Position numbers and translations under genes: made by a program
NCBI RefSeq assembly: GCF_003994465.1
Contig: NZ_RZNX01000002.1
Span: forward strand, 147,444-211,443
DNA: 64,000 nucleotides
Direction: 5' to 3'
Source: Paenibacillus zeisoli
GTDB taxonomy: Bacteria; Bacillota; Bacilli; Paenibacillales; Paenibacillaceae
Notes under the pieces: model-generated
The model's database searches: none
What the model was told of the DNA's origin: nothing
Seen by the model: only the letters and a program-made list of their open reading frames with translations
Shown: piece by piece, positions 7,080 through 16,086 of the stretch
Layout: each line of letters begins with the position of its first letter
Position numbering within the stretch: the stretch's first letter is position 1

Positions 7080-10000
7080 ATGAAAGGAATTATTAATTTC
7101 TCATTGCGAAACAAATTCGCGGTCTGGCTGCTAACAATCATCGTTGTAGCCGCAGGTCTTTACAGCGGACTAACCATGAAGCAGGAGACCATCCCGAATA
7201 TCAACGTGCCTTATTTAAGCATCTCAGCCGTGTATCCAGGTGCAGCGCCCGAGAATGTGGTGGATGAGATTACGAAGCCTCTGGAGCAGGGTCTGCGAAA
7301 TGTTGAAGGCATTAAGACCATTACGTCTACCTCCATGGAGAATGCCTCATCTATTATTCTTGAGTTTAACTATGGGGCAAATCTGGACAACGCTTCTGCC
7401 GCTGTACGGGAAGCACTCAACAGTGTAACCCTTCCGGACGGTGCCCAGAAACCGCAAATCACCCGGTTTAGCCTGAATTCACTGCCTGTCATCTCACTCA
7501 GCATGAATGCCAAGAACGGCAGCAACCTGGAGAACTTGACCCGGACAGCCGAGAATGATGTGAAACCTGCGCTGGAGAAGCTGGAGGGTGTGGCTTCCGT
7601 CCAGGTGGCCGGTCAATATGTGAAGGAAGTTCAATTGAAGTTCAATCAAGACAAGCTTAAGGAACTCGGCCTAACCGAAGATACGGTAAAAGGGATCGTT
7701 CAAGCCTCGGCTGTCCGTGTCCCGCTCGGCTTGTTCGAAATGGATAAATCCCAGAAGGCTGTCGTTGTGGATGGAGCCATCACCACAGTGGAAGATCTGA
7801 AGAATGTAACCATTCCCGTAACTCCAAGCAGCGGAGCCGCTGGTCCAGGCGCTGCTGCGGGCGGAGCTGGGGTACAGGGCACAGCAGGTCAGTCCGCTGC
7901 GGGCCAGGGCACTGCAGCCGGCGGTGCCGGAGCGCAAAACGCAGCAGGCCAGTCCGCTGCAGGCCAAGGCACTGCCGTTGGCGGAGCTAGCGCCCAGAAT
8001 GCAGCCGGTCAAGGCACTGCTGCGAACGCGGGCAATGCCGCTCCTGGCACAGCGGGAGCAGCCGGAATCCAGGCTGCAGCTGTACCTGCGTCCATTCCGA
8101 CGGTTAAGCTGTCGGACGTGGCCACAATTAATGTCGTGGGTAAGGCCGCATCCATTTCCCGGACCAACGGTAAGGAATCCATCGGGATTCAGATTGTGAA
8201 GTCCAATGACGCCAATACGGTGGATGTCGTCAATAAAGTCAAGGATAGAGCGGAATCGCTGAAGTCTGAATTCAAAGATCTTGATCTAACCATTCTAATG
8301 GATCAAGGCAAGCCGATTGAGGACTCCGTGAACACCATGCTTAGCAAAGCAGTGTTCGGTGCCTTGTTCGCAGTGCTGATCATTCTGATCTTCCTGCGCA
8401 ATATCCGTTCTACAATTATCTCAATCATCTCCATTCCTCTGTCGCTGCTCATTGCCGTGCTGGCGCTGCGTCAGATGAATATTACACTGAACATGATGAC
8501 CCTCGGGGCCATGACCGTAGCCATTGGCCGGGTTGTCGATGACTCCATCGTCGTAATCGAGAACATCTACCGGCGTCTCTCTCTGACTGGCGAGAAGCTC
8601 AAGGGAAGCGAACTTATCCGCGAAGCGACACGCGAAATGTTCATCCCAATCGCTTCATCAACGATCGTCACGATTGCGGTCTTCCTGCCGCTGGCCTTCG
8701 TTAGCGGGATGGTCGGCGAGCTGTTCACTCCATTCGCCCTTACGATGGTGTTCTCGCTGCTTGCGTCCCTGCTGGTGGCCATTACCCTGGTGCCTGCACT
8801 CGCTCATACCTTGTTCAGGAATGGCCTTAAGAAGACGCATGACCATGAAGAGAAGCCGGGGGCCCTGGCCCGTGGTTACAAGAAGGTTCTGAACTGGTCC
8901 TTGTCCCACAAGCTGATTACCTTCGGATTTGCGATTCTGCTTCTGATTGGCAGCTTGTTCCTGACCAAATTCATCGGTACCAGCTTCATGCCGGAGCAGT
9001 CCGAGAAGTATGTTATGGTAACCTATTCACCAGCACCAGGCGATACGCGTGAGGATGTCGAGCAGCGTGCGCTGAAGGCCGAGAAGTTTATTTTGAAGCA
9101 GCCAGGCTTGGATAAAATGCAGTATTCCGTTGGGGGCACCAATCCGCTTAGCCCGGGTCCTTCCAACTCCGCTTTGTTCTATGTGATCTATAAGGAAGAC
9201 ACCAAGAAATTTGAAGATGTGAAGAAGAAGCTGGTCGAGGATCTGAAGGTCCAAGTGCCTGATGGAACCTGGAAGGAAATGTCCGGCATGAGCGGGGGCA
9301 TGGGCGGCAGCAAACTTGCCGTTCAAGTCTACGGCGACAATCTGAAGCAGATTCAGCCGGTATCCGATCAGATCCTGAAATGGGTGAATGAGGATAAGGC
9401 TCATTTCGACAAAGGCGATTCCAGCTTGTCCAAAGCTTATGATCAATACACACTCATCGCCGATCAGGAGAAGCTCAGCTCGCTTGGGCTTACCGCCGGA
9501 CAACTGGCTATGAAGCTCAGTCCACAGCGTGAGCGCCCGGTTCTGACCGAGGTGCAGATCGACAACAAGGACTACAAAGTCTATATAGAAGCCGACAACA
9601 AAACATACAAGAGCCTGAAAGACATCGAGAACGAAACGCTGATGTCCCCACTTGGCAAGGAAGTAGCCATTAAGGATGTCGCCAAAGTTGAAAAAGGCAT
9701 CTCACCTAACTCTATCATGCGTATTGACGGCAAAATGGTGATCGAGGTCAGTGCCAACATCATCTCTACCGATGTAAGCAGCGCCTCCAAAAGCCTTCAA
9801 GACAAAGTTAACGCCTACAACAAGCCCGATGGTGTCACTGTAGAATTTGGCGGTGTCACTGCCCAAATTAACGACACCTTCACCCAGCTGGGTCTCGCCA
9901 TGGCGGCCGCAATCGCGATCGTATACTTCGTGCTCGTAGTCACGTTCGGCGGCGGACTTGCGCCTTTCGCTATCCTGTTCTCGCTGCCATTCATCGTCAT

Positions 10001-10421
10001 TGGTGCACTGATCGCTCTGCTGATCGGCGGAGAGACGCTGAATGTCTCCTCACTTATGGGAGCACTCATGCTGATCGGAATCGTGGTCACCAATGCCATC
10101 GTCTTGATCGACCGTGTTATTCATAAGGAGCGCGAGGGTCTTTCGACACGTGAAGCTCTTCTGGAAGCGGGAGCAACCCGTCTTCGTCCGATTCTGATGA
10201 CCGCCCTGGCCACGATTGGCGCTCTGTTGCCGCTTGTATTCGGTCTTGAGAACAGTGCGGGAATTATCTCCCGCGGCCTGGGAATCACCGTTATCGGCGG
10301 ACTCATCAGCTCAACCTTGCTGACTCTCGTCATTGTGCCGATTGTCTATGAGTTCCTGATGAAGATCCGCAGAGGCGGCAGATCTAAAGCTGCAAACACC
10401 AAAGTCTCAGCTAAAGCATAA
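7080..10421 (+). CDS. RND-family efflux transporter, SwrC/YerP type, with a Gly/Ala repeat insertion
   Basis: 1113 aa, AcrB-like fold with two repeats of one plus five or six membrane helices and two large external loops. The proton-relay pair D487-D488 is present in GRVVDDSIVVIENI. In the second half, the position of the AcrB lysine reads IGIVVTNAIVLID with Thr, as in Gram-positive homologues. B. subtilis SwrC exports surfactin and other amphiphiles. Residues about 250-335 in the first external loop hold a long Gly/Ala/Gln stretch with near-identical 20-residue repeats, which I do not expect in this family. The gene follows its TetR by 30 bp and ends before a strong terminator. No membrane-fusion or outer-membrane partner is present. 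Confidence 0.9.
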   Translation: MKGIINFSLRNKFAVWLLTIIVVAAGLYSGLTMKQETIPNINVPYLSISAVYPGAAPENVVDEITKPLEQGLRNVEGIKTITSTSMENASSIILEFNYGANLDNASAAVREALNSVTLPDGAQKPQITRFSLNSLPVISLSMNAKNGSNLENLTRTAENDVKPALEKLEGVASVQVAGQYVKEVQLKFNQDKLKELGLTEDTVKGIVQASAVRVPLGLFEMDKSQKAVVVDGAITTVEDLKNVTIPVTPSSGAAGPGAAAGGAGVQGTAGQSAAGQGTAAGGAGAQNAAGQSAAGQGTAVGGASAQNAAGQGTAANAGNAAPGTAGAAGIQAAAVPASIPTVKLSDVATINVVGKAASISRTNGKESIGIQIVKSNDANTVDVVNKVKDRAESLKSEFKDLDLTILMDQGKPIEDSVNTMLSKAVFGALFAVLIILIFLRNIRSTIISIISIPLSLLIAVLALRQMNITLNMMTLGAMTVAIGRVVDDSIVVIENIYRRLSLTGEKLKGSELIREATREMFIPIASSTIVTIAVFLPLAFVSGMVGELFTPFALTMVFSLLASLLVAITLVPALAHTLFRNGLKKTHDHEEKPGALARGYKKVLNWSLSHKLITFGFAILLLIGSLFLTKFIGTSFMPEQSEKYVMVTYSPAPGDTREDVEQRALKAEKFILKQPGLDKMQYSVGGTNPLSPGPSNSALFYVIYKEDTKKFEDVKKKLVEDLKVQVPDGTWKEMSGMSGGMGGSKLAVQVYGDNLKQIQPVSDQILKWVNEDKAHFDKGDSSLSKAYDQYTLIADQEKLSSLGLTAGQLAMKLSPQRERPVLTEVQIDNKDYKVYIEADNKTYKSLKDIENETLMSPLGKEVAIKDVAKVEKGISPNSIMRIDGKMVIEVSANIISTDVSSASKSLQDKVNAYNKPDGVTVEFGGVTAQINDTFTQLGLAMAAAIAIVYFVLVVTFGGGLAPFAILFSLPFIVIGALIALLIGGETLNVSSLMGALMLIGIVVTNAIVLIDRVIHKEREGLSTREALLEAGATRLRPILMTALATIGALLPLVFGLENSAGIISRGLGITVIGGLISSTLLTLVIVPIVYEFLMKIRRGGRSKAANTKVSAKA
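7860..8027 (+). repeat. 60-bp coding tandem repeat inside the RND pump gene
   Basis: Two full 60-bp units (7860-7919, 7920-7979) and a shortened 48-bp unit (7980-8027) encode GGAG-Q-AGQSAAGQGTA-type repeats of 20, 20 and 16 residues. DNA identity between units is high, so the expansion looks recent. Flanking sequence is also Ala/Gly rich but not in register. Confidence 0.85.
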
Positions 10422-10476
10422 AACTTGTAATCAACATATACCGTCTCTGATTCGCAGCTTCAGCACCATGAAGACG

Positions 10477-10525
10477 AAGGGCCGCACCTTAAGTAGATGA
10501 ATCTACGAAGGTGCGGCCCTTTTTA
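10477..10525 (+). terminator. Strong intrinsic terminator after the RND pump gene
   Basis: AAGGGCCGCACCTT (10477-10490) pairs with AAGGTGCGGCCCTT (10508-10521) and is followed by TTTTT. The remaining sequence to 10656 shows no gene. Confidence 0.9.
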
Positions 10526-10656
10526 ATTTAGATGGTTATTCTGATATCACGGAATTGCCGATGGCAACAGAATCACAGGAGGGCAGTCTGACACGCGACT
10601 TATCCCACAGCCATGCCGTCGTCACGACCATCATCTAACTGTCCCTTAACACTATC

Positions 10657-11370
10657 CTAACTCCCAATCAGAGTCCTACGGCTTTGTGCGGTTCTCCACG
10701 AACGCAGCATTTCCAGATCCCGTGGAAGAAACTCCGACATCAGTACGGACAAGCCTTGGTACAGCGGAGTTCTCGCTTCTCTTTGCAGAGCCTCAGCGAA
10801 CGCAGGCGCCCACTGCAGCAGATGGGATTCCAGGAACCACAGCTGCATATCGGCTAGCTCTGTACATTTATTTCTTACACAGCCTGCCACAAGCATCCGG
10901 TCTGCAAGCACAGACATGAACTCAAGTTCAATCGCCATATGATCATCCCGCTCGTTGTGCAGCTTGTTGAACACAACACCGCACTCACAATAGACTGTTC
11001 CGAGTCCCGAGGTTTGCCTCAAGGCTTCTAGCCCCTCCTGTCTTGCCCGAAACACCCCTTCTGTAAAAGGCAGCACGGCCTGGCTTCCCACAAACAGTCT
11101 CGTATATTCATCCGCTTCCTCATAACATACCTGACGAAGTTTTCTCTCCTCAATACTGTCCAAATAACTCTTCAGCATACGGGCTCCCTCGCCCGATATG
11201 ACAGGCCCCTTCAGCTTCCCTTCGCGGCGGTACTGCGCGACTAAGGACAGACGGGGCTCGCGCCGCAGAAAGTCAACCAGAAGCTGGTATACCCAACCTC
11301 TTCGTTCCAGCCACAGCATCTGCTCCTCACTTGCGGTAACCCCATTTCCGGACATGGTCGTTGTCATCAT
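10657..11370 (-). CDS. TorD-family molybdoenzyme chaperone
   Basis: 237 aa. All-helical sequence with a TorD/DmsD/NarJ-type core (EYTRLFVGSQAVLPFTEGV near residue 87, and an H-N-E-R-D-D-H...E-L-E-F-M helix near 140). Such chaperones bind the apo form of DMSO-reductase-family enzymes until the molybdenum cofactor is inserted. AGGGAG precedes the start. It is divergent from moaA, with mobA just beyond, and a DMSO-reductase-family protein lies about 15 kb downstream, which is the obvious client. A Rex/FNR-type palindrome at 11472-11487 sits near -40 of a likely promoter for this gene. TorD and NarJ cannot be told apart with confidence here. Confidence 0.7.
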   Translation of the reverse strand: MMTTTMSGNGVTASEEQMLWLERRGWVYQLLVDFLRREPRLSLVAQYRREGKLKGPVISGEGARMLKSYLDSIEERKLRQVCYEEADEYTRLFVGSQAVLPFTEGVFRARQEGLEALRQTSGLGTVYCECGVVFNKLHNERDDHMAIELEFMSVLADRMLVAGCVRNKCTELADMQLWFLESHLLQWAPAFAEALQREARTPLYQGLSVLMSEFLPRDLEMLRSWRTAQSRRTLIGS

Positions 11371-11446
11371 AAGTCAGCTCCCTAAATTCACTTATAGGTA
11401 GAGATACCGCCTTCCTTCCCCTGATTGACGACGTCTCTTCACTTAC

Positions 11447-11487
11447 ATTATAGCCAATACAGATCTTCCCAAGTGAATAAATTCACA
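11447..11487 (-). promoter_or_regulatory. Candidate torD promoter with Rex/FNR-type palindrome
   Basis: On the minus strand a TATAAT -10 lies at 11452-11447, with a poor -35. AGTGAATAAATTCACA at 11472-11487 (GTGA-N6-TCAC) is centred about 40 bp upstream of the predicted start, the class II position for an FNR-type activator. The same sequence also reads as GTGAA-N4-TTCAC, the Rex core. It may also affect moaA on the other side. Confidence 0.5.
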
Positions 11488-11583
11488 CATAATATTGACA
11501 TTAGCGTGAACGCGCTTTCAGTTTTTCTATTCCGGTAAGTGTTCAACATTTTTTCATCATAATTCTCTTTTACTTGCTTCGTT

Positions 11584-11605
11584 ATTCATTAAAATGAATT
11601 ATAAT
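11584..11605 (+). promoter_or_regulatory. moaA -10 region with overlapping inverted repeat
   Basis: ATTCATT (11584-11590) and AATGAAT (11593-11599) form a perfect 7-bp inverted repeat directly followed by TATAAT (11600-11605). No good -35 is visible. The repeat may be an operator, or chance in AT-rich sequence. Confidence 0.35.
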
Positions 11606-11662
11606 ATAAGAAGTATTATTAATTGCACTCCCAGTACCATATCGAAGAAAGGGTGAATCTGG

Positions 11663-12670
11663 ATGGAAATGCTGCAGGACTCTTTCGGACGGATTCACGA
11701 TTACCTCCGGATTTCAGTAACGGACCGCTGTAATTTGCGCTGTGTGTACTGTATGCCTGCTGAAGGCATTGCATTTCAGCCCCACGAGGAAATCATGTCC
11801 TATGAGGAGATTGCTGAAGTCGTCTCCGCCTTGGCCCCGATCGGGCTGCGCAAGATCCGCCTTACAGGTGGAGAGCCGCTTGTGCGCAAGGATTTGGAGC
11901 AGCTTATCCATATGCTGTCTCGAATAGAGGGGATCGAAGATATCTCACTGACCACGAACGGCATTTTCCTTCCCAAGAAGGCAGGCCTCCTGAAGGAAGC
12001 TGGGCTGAACCGGATTAATATCAGCCTTGATTCACTTCACAAGGACAGATATGCCGTCATCACTCGCGGAGGCGATGTCTCCAAGGTACTTGAGGGGATT
12101 ACGGCTGCAGAAGAGGCCGGACTTGAGCCGATCAAACTGAACGTGGTGCTGATGAAAGGCTCCAATGACGATGAAATTCAAGACTTCATTGCCATGACGC
12201 TGAACCGTCCTATTCATGTGCGGTTTATAGAATATATGCCAATCGGCAGCGCGACCGACTCCTGGCGTAAGTCTTACCTGCCTCTGGAAGCGGTTATGGA
12301 GGTATGTAAGGCGGCCGGCTGGGAGACTGAAGCTGCGAGCCAGCTGAAGGGAAATGGCCCCTCCCAGAACATGAGGGTCAAGGGTGCTGTGGGTACCTTC
12401 GGATTGATCCATCCGGTCAGTGATCACTTCTGTGATAACTGTAACCGGCTCCGCTTAACCGCCGACGGTCACATCAAGTCCTGCCTGTACTGGTCTGAAG
12501 AATTTAATATTCGCAAGGTAACAGGCAAGAATGACCCTGACGCCATTCGCTCCATGTTCATTAATTCTCTGGGTACTAAGCCCAAGAACCATGAAATGGC
12601 GCTCGCTCTGGAAAAGAAAGAACAAAGCAACACCCCAACCTCCCGCCGGATGTCCCAGATCGGCGGATGA
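11663..12670 (+). CDS. moaA: GTP 3',8-cyclase (molybdenum cofactor biosynthesis)
   Basis: 335 aa radical-SAM enzyme that converts GTP to 3',8-cyclo-7,8-dihydro-GTP, the first step of molybdopterin synthesis. C23-x3-C27-x2-C30 (CNLRCVYC) binds the SAM cluster; C257, C260 and C274 (FCDNCNRLR...C) bind the second, substrate-side cluster. The C-terminal GG needed for catalysis is present (IGG at the end). AAAGGGTG precedes the ATG at 11663. It is followed by a terminator and by mobA on the opposite strand. With torD upstream it forms a small molybdoenzyme-maturation locus; no moaC, moaD, moaE or moeA lies in the window. Confidence 0.95.
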   Translation: MEMLQDSFGRIHDYLRISVTDRCNLRCVYCMPAEGIAFQPHEEIMSYEEIAEVVSALAPIGLRKIRLTGGEPLVRKDLEQLIHMLSRIEGIEDISLTTNGIFLPKKAGLLKEAGLNRINISLDSLHKDRYAVITRGGDVSKVLEGITAAEEAGLEPIKLNVVLMKGSNDDEIQDFIAMTLNRPIHVRFIEYMPIGSATDSWRKSYLPLEAVMEVCKAAGWETEAASQLKGNGPSQNMRVKGAVGTFGLIHPVSDHFCDNCNRLRLTADGHIKSCLYWSEEFNIRKVTGKNDPDAIRSMFINSLGTKPKNHEMALALEKKEQSNTPTSRRMSQIGG

Positions 12671-12725
12671 ACATGCCAGACTGCCCCTGACCCGTCATTG
12701 CTGGTCAGGGAACAGCCCAAGAATC

Positions 12726-12763
12726 AAGCCGCCCGCTCTGCATGAAGCGAGCGGCTTCTTTTA
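12726..12763 (+). terminator. Intrinsic terminator after moaA
   Basis: AAGCCGC (12726-12732) pairs with GCGGCTT (12751-12757), with extra CGCT/AGCG pairing inside, then CTTTTA. A second GC hairpin (12685-12710, CCCTGACC/GGTCAGGG) lies just upstream without a T-run. Confidence 0.75.
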
Positions 12764-12777
12764 TTACCTCGTATGTA

Positions 12778-13422
12778 TTACCGAGATCCAAGTTCCTCAT
12801 AAATCCGGCAGGCCTTCTCATAGTCTCCGGGCCGGTTCATGTTGTAGGACAGCATCTCCTCGGTCAGCCCCGCTTCCCTGCACAACTCTGAGGCCGGAAT
12901 ATAGGCTGCGCGAAGCGTCTGTGTCCAAGGAATAAGACGCAGCTGCTCCTCCCGGAGAGCCGCATCAAGATCTGGAAGCACCGAACGATTATACACGGCA
13001 AGCAGCGGCAGCACCCCGTCCAAGTTACGCGGAATCACGGCTTCAGTTGGTTCACTGCTGGAGAGCTCCTGCTCTATTGCGCATATTGTTTCTGCCTCTA
13101 ATCTAAGCCGGTGTAAGGCAGCCTTGTTCACGAACGGCATATCACAGGCCGTAATAAGATTCCACGAGCTTTCCGACGCGGACAGGCCCGCGTGAATCCC
13201 CGCAAGCGGCCCGGCCTGCTTATACAAATCCGGTATAATCTCCTTGCCGAGATAGCGGTATGGCGCTTCGTCGTTCGATATAATAATTAGCCTGTCGGTA
13301 ATTTGTTCCATCTCTCGAACCAATCTCTCTATCAACGGGAGACCCCCTATCGGAAGCAGTGCCTTGTTCCGCCCCATGCGACTTGAACGTCCCCCCGCAA
13401 TCACAATGCCTGTGACATTCAT
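12778..13422 (-). CDS. mobA: Molybdenum cofactor guanylyltransferase
   Basis: 214 aa. MobA joins GMP from GTP to molybdopterin to make the bis-MGD cofactor used by DMSO-reductase-family enzymes. The nucleotide-binding motif GIVIAGGRSSRMGRNKALL is at the N-terminus, and the central LITACDMPFVN carries the metal-binding Asp. The length fits the family. AAGGGGAG lies ten bases before the ATG. It converges with moaA. Its product is what the molybdopterin oxidoreductase at 26.5-28.6 kb should need. Confidence 0.9.
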   Translation of the reverse strand: MNVTGIVIAGGRSSRMGRNKALLPIGGLPLIERLVREMEQITDRLIIISNDEAPYRYLGKEIIPDLYKQAGPLAGIHAGLSASESSWNLITACDMPFVNKAALHRLRLEAETICAIEQELSSSEPTEAVIPRNLDGVLPLLAVYNRSVLPDLDAALREEQLRLIPWTQTLRAAYIPASELCREAGLTEEMLSYNMNRPGDYEKACRIYEELGSR

Positions 13423-13527
13423 GAATTAACCGCTCCCCTTCGTGCCATAATTAAGAAAATCCGATAAAACCTGGTTTGTATCCCTTTCCATCACATGATA
13501 CATTGATCTTACCCGATTTTATTTACT

Positions 13528-13620
13528 TATATGGATTGAACTAAAGACTGTGTGAACGATTCTTGCCCTACAAGCATCCGCTTTAATTCAAACGTTCATT
13601 TCTTTAGTTCATTCCATATA
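13528..13620. repeat. Long inverted repeat ahead of an MFS gene
   Basis: A 20-bp arm at 13528-13547 (TATATGGATTGAACTAAAGA) is repeated in inverse at 13601-13620 with one mismatch. Inside, TGAACG (13553-13558) pairs with CGTTCA (13593-13598). The RNA could fold into a long hairpin about 60 bp before the MFS start. No T-run follows the 3' arm, so it is not an intrinsic terminator. Confidence 0.7.
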
Positions 13621-13677
13621 GCGACCATGATCTTCTCCACCCGAATTCAGGCTGCTAACCGTGCAGGCCAGAAAGGA

Positions 13678-14895
13678 ATGGCGCATTTGCAATCTGATCA
13701 CTTGTCCAAACCAATACAGTCACTATTGTCTCTAAAGCTGCTTAATTTCTTCGTTTATGGGGCTATGGTTATTTTTGCAGCCTTTTTCCAATTATATTTG
13801 CAAGAAGCGGGTATGAACAAGCTCGAGATCGGTCTCCTGCTCTCCATGGGCCCTATCATCTCACTTGCCGCCAATCCGTTCTGGAAATACTGTAATGATC
13901 GTCAGCAGAATACAAGATATGTGCTTGTTCTGATGATGTGTGGCCTCCTGCTGGTTGGCTATCTTATTTTCCTGGTAGATACTTACCGCATGCTCTATTG
14001 GTCGATGATTTTATTCTATTTCCTGCAGACGCCGATGCTTACCCAAAGTAACACCTTAACCCTTTGTTATACTGAAAGCACTGGACGGAGGTTCGCATCC
14101 TTCCGGCTGTGGGGATCCTTGGGCTGGGCAATTATCGCGGTAATTGCTGGAGCCGTTATGGACGAATCTGGAGCGCTCGGTATGTTCCTGCTGTTCACCA
14201 TGGTTCTTATTCTGGCCACCAGCTCCGCCCTGCTGCTTAAGCCGCTTCACCGGGCACCCGATACACCATGGTTGAATCTGTGGGAATTCACCCGTTCCCT
14301 GAAGAACAAGCATTTTGTGTCTTTTGTTATTCTGGGTATGCTTGTGGCTATACCGAGCTCCATGAATGCCATGTTCATGCCACTATTCATCACCGATCTG
14401 GGGGGATCGAAGCTTTACGTCGGTTTGGCCGTATTCGTCTCTACGATCCTGGAGGCAGGCATTTTCATATTGCTGCGGAAGTATATGCGAAGAAAAATCA
14501 CCCATCTCATGATCTGCATGGTCATGGTCAGTCTGCTTCTCGCTCTAAGGTGGATGCTTATGGCCGAGGTGACTACTTCTCTACAGATTGTATTCATTCA
14601 GATCCTGCACGCGGTTACCTTTGGTGGCTTCTTCTATGTGGGTACACAGCTAACCACCTTGTTCCTGCCACGACCCTACAGATCTTCAGGACAGGCTGTA
14701 TACACCCTTCTACTGGGAGGAATATCCGGCATGATAGCCGGGGTATTTGGAGGGTGGCTGTACCAGTATTTCGGAGCCGTTACCATGTATAAGATATGTC
14801 TCATGCTAACTTTATGTGGAGCTCTGGGGTTCGCCGCCATGGGCTATCGTCTATACAGGCATGGTTACACACCGGTAATTAATCACAAAGAATAA
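13678..14895 (+). CDS. MFS transporter
   Basis: About 405 aa with 12 predicted membrane helices. The N-terminal helix (LKLLNFFVYGAMVIFAAFFQLYLQEAGM) and the following GLLLSMGPIISLAANPFWKYCNDR resemble the LacY/nucleoside-symporter-like MFS group (PF12832 type). The start is uncertain: the ATG at 13678 abuts AGAAAGGA, while the in-frame TTG at 13687 has GAAAGG ten bases upstream and may be the true start. An upstream ATG at 13627 and a longer frame from 13552 lie inside a long inverted repeat and lack ribosome sites. A LacI regulator follows on the same strand and may control it. Substrate unknown. Confidence 0.75.
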   Translation: MAHLQSDHLSKPIQSLLSLKLLNFFVYGAMVIFAAFFQLYLQEAGMNKLEIGLLLSMGPIISLAANPFWKYCNDRQQNTRYVLVLMMCGLLLVGYLIFLVDTYRMLYWSMILFYFLQTPMLTQSNTLTLCYTESTGRRFASFRLWGSLGWAIIAVIAGAVMDESGALGMFLLFTMVLILATSSALLLKPLHRAPDTPWLNLWEFTRSLKNKHFVSFVILGMLVAIPSSMNAMFMPLFITDLGGSKLYVGLAVFVSTILEAGIFILLRKYMRRKITHLMICMVMVSLLLALRWMLMAEVTTSLQIVFIQILHAVTFGGFFYVGTQLTTLFLPRPYRSSGQAVYTLLLGGISGMIAGVFGGWLYQYFGAVTMYKICLMLTLCGALGFAAMGYRLYRHGYTPVINHKE

Positions 14896-15004
14896 CAAAC
14901 AATCCACTATACCGTCACGCCCTGAGCAAGGTAACGCCGGTCTTGGTGGATTGTCTGCAGTTTGGGACTGAACAAGCTTCATATCCCACATTTAATATAA
15001 TTTA

Positions 15005-15018
15005 TGAAACGCATTTCA
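15005..15018. promoter_or_regulatory. LacI-type operator candidate
   Basis: TGAAACGCATTTCA has TGAAA/TTTCA arms around a GC centre, close to LacI-family and CcpA (cre) sites. It lies 55 bp upstream of a lacI-type gene, so autoregulation is plausible. Confidence 0.4.
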
Positions 15019-15072
15019 GAGCAAGGGGTTTGCTCAGATTTAATATAATGGCTTATTGGGGAGGTGAGATCC

Positions 15073-16050
15073 ATGGCCAATATCAAAGAGATCGCCAGAA
15101 TAGCCGGGGTCTCTGTAACCACCGTGTCACGAGTTCTCAATAATCATCCTTATGTCAAGGAAGACAAACGAAGAGCCGTGCTGGAGACGGTTGAACGCTT
15201 GAATTATTCCCGTAACATTAATGCCCTGCATCTGCTGAAGGGCAGAACCCAGATTATCGGGGTGATACTTCCCATGATTAATCATTCCTATTTCGGGGTG
15301 ATGATGGAGGGAATTGCGCAAGAAGCGCTGAAATCCGGTTACCAGCTGATGGTCTCACAGACAAGCTACCAGCCTGAAGAAGAGCAGCGGATGCTGGAAA
15401 TGATGCGGAACAAACAAATTGACGGAGTTATTATTTGTTCACGTTCACTCCCGCTGGAGCATTTGGAAGCCTATAATCCTTATGGTCCTATTGTGCTCTG
15501 TGAGGAGATCGGTCCTCGGCCGATGTCCTCCGTGTTTCTGAATCATTACCAATGCTTTCAGGAAGGGATTCGGTACTTATGGAACAAAGGTCACTCCTCC
15601 ATCGGTTACTCCATTAGCCGGATGGAGGGACCAAGCAGCAGCAGGCGGTATGAGGCATACTGTGATATGCATGAAGAGCTGGGTATTCCGGTCAATCCAA
15701 GCTGGATATATGACCACTGCCTGGATATTGAAGACGGTGTACTCCTTGTACGCCGTATGCTGGAGCAAGCCGACCGCCCATCTGCGCTTATCGTTACCAG
15801 CGGCCAGGTAGCAGCCGGAATTCTGCTTGAAGCAGGACGCCAAGGACTCAGGGTGCCTGAGGATCTGGCCTTAATTAGCTTCGACAACATGCCCATCTCG
15901 GAAGTTCTCGGCATTACTACGATGGATAACGGGATTTATACCATGGGAGCAAGCGCCATGAGCATCGCTGACGAATTGATTCGCGGAACGACCAGCAGTC
16001 CTATGACCAAAGAAATTCCGTTCCAGCTGATCGAAAGATCGACCGCATAA
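15073..16050 (+). CDS. LacI-family transcriptional regulator
   Basis: 325 aa from the ATG at 15073, with GGGGAGGTGAG upstream. The N-terminus is a LacI helix-turn-helix plus hinge (NIKEIARIAGVSVTTVSRVLNNHPYV). The rest is a periplasmic-binding-protein-like sensor domain (IIGVILPMINHSYFGVMMEGI, later DLALISFDNMPIS). It follows an MFS gene by about 180 bp, so a sugar-uptake role is likely. A TGAAACGCATTTCA site lies upstream. The effector cannot be read from sequence. Confidence 0.85.
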   Translation: MANIKEIARIAGVSVTTVSRVLNNHPYVKEDKRRAVLETVERLNYSRNINALHLLKGRTQIIGVILPMINHSYFGVMMEGIAQEALKSGYQLMVSQTSYQPEEEQRMLEMMRNKQIDGVIICSRSLPLEHLEAYNPYGPIVLCEEIGPRPMSSVFLNHYQCFQEGIRYLWNKGHSSIGYSISRMEGPSSSRRYEAYCDMHEELGIPVNPSWIYDHCLDIEDGVLLVRRMLEQADRPSALIVTSGQVAAGILLEAGRQGLRVPEDLALISFDNMPISEVLGITTMDNGIYTMGASAMSIADELIRGTTSSPMTKEIPFQLIERSTA

Positions 16051-16086
16051 CCACGGTGTCTGTTTCTCTACTTATGTTTATGAACA

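Noticed and set aside
13552..13677. N-terminal extension of the MFS gene to an ATG near 13552
   Set aside because: This part lies inside the inverted repeat, lacks a ribosome site and reads as non-conserved sequence before the first helix.
14901..14952. AATCCAC...GTGGATT dyad after the MFS gene as a terminator
   Set aside because: Seven paired bases with a loop of nearly 40 nt and no T-run; too weak to call.
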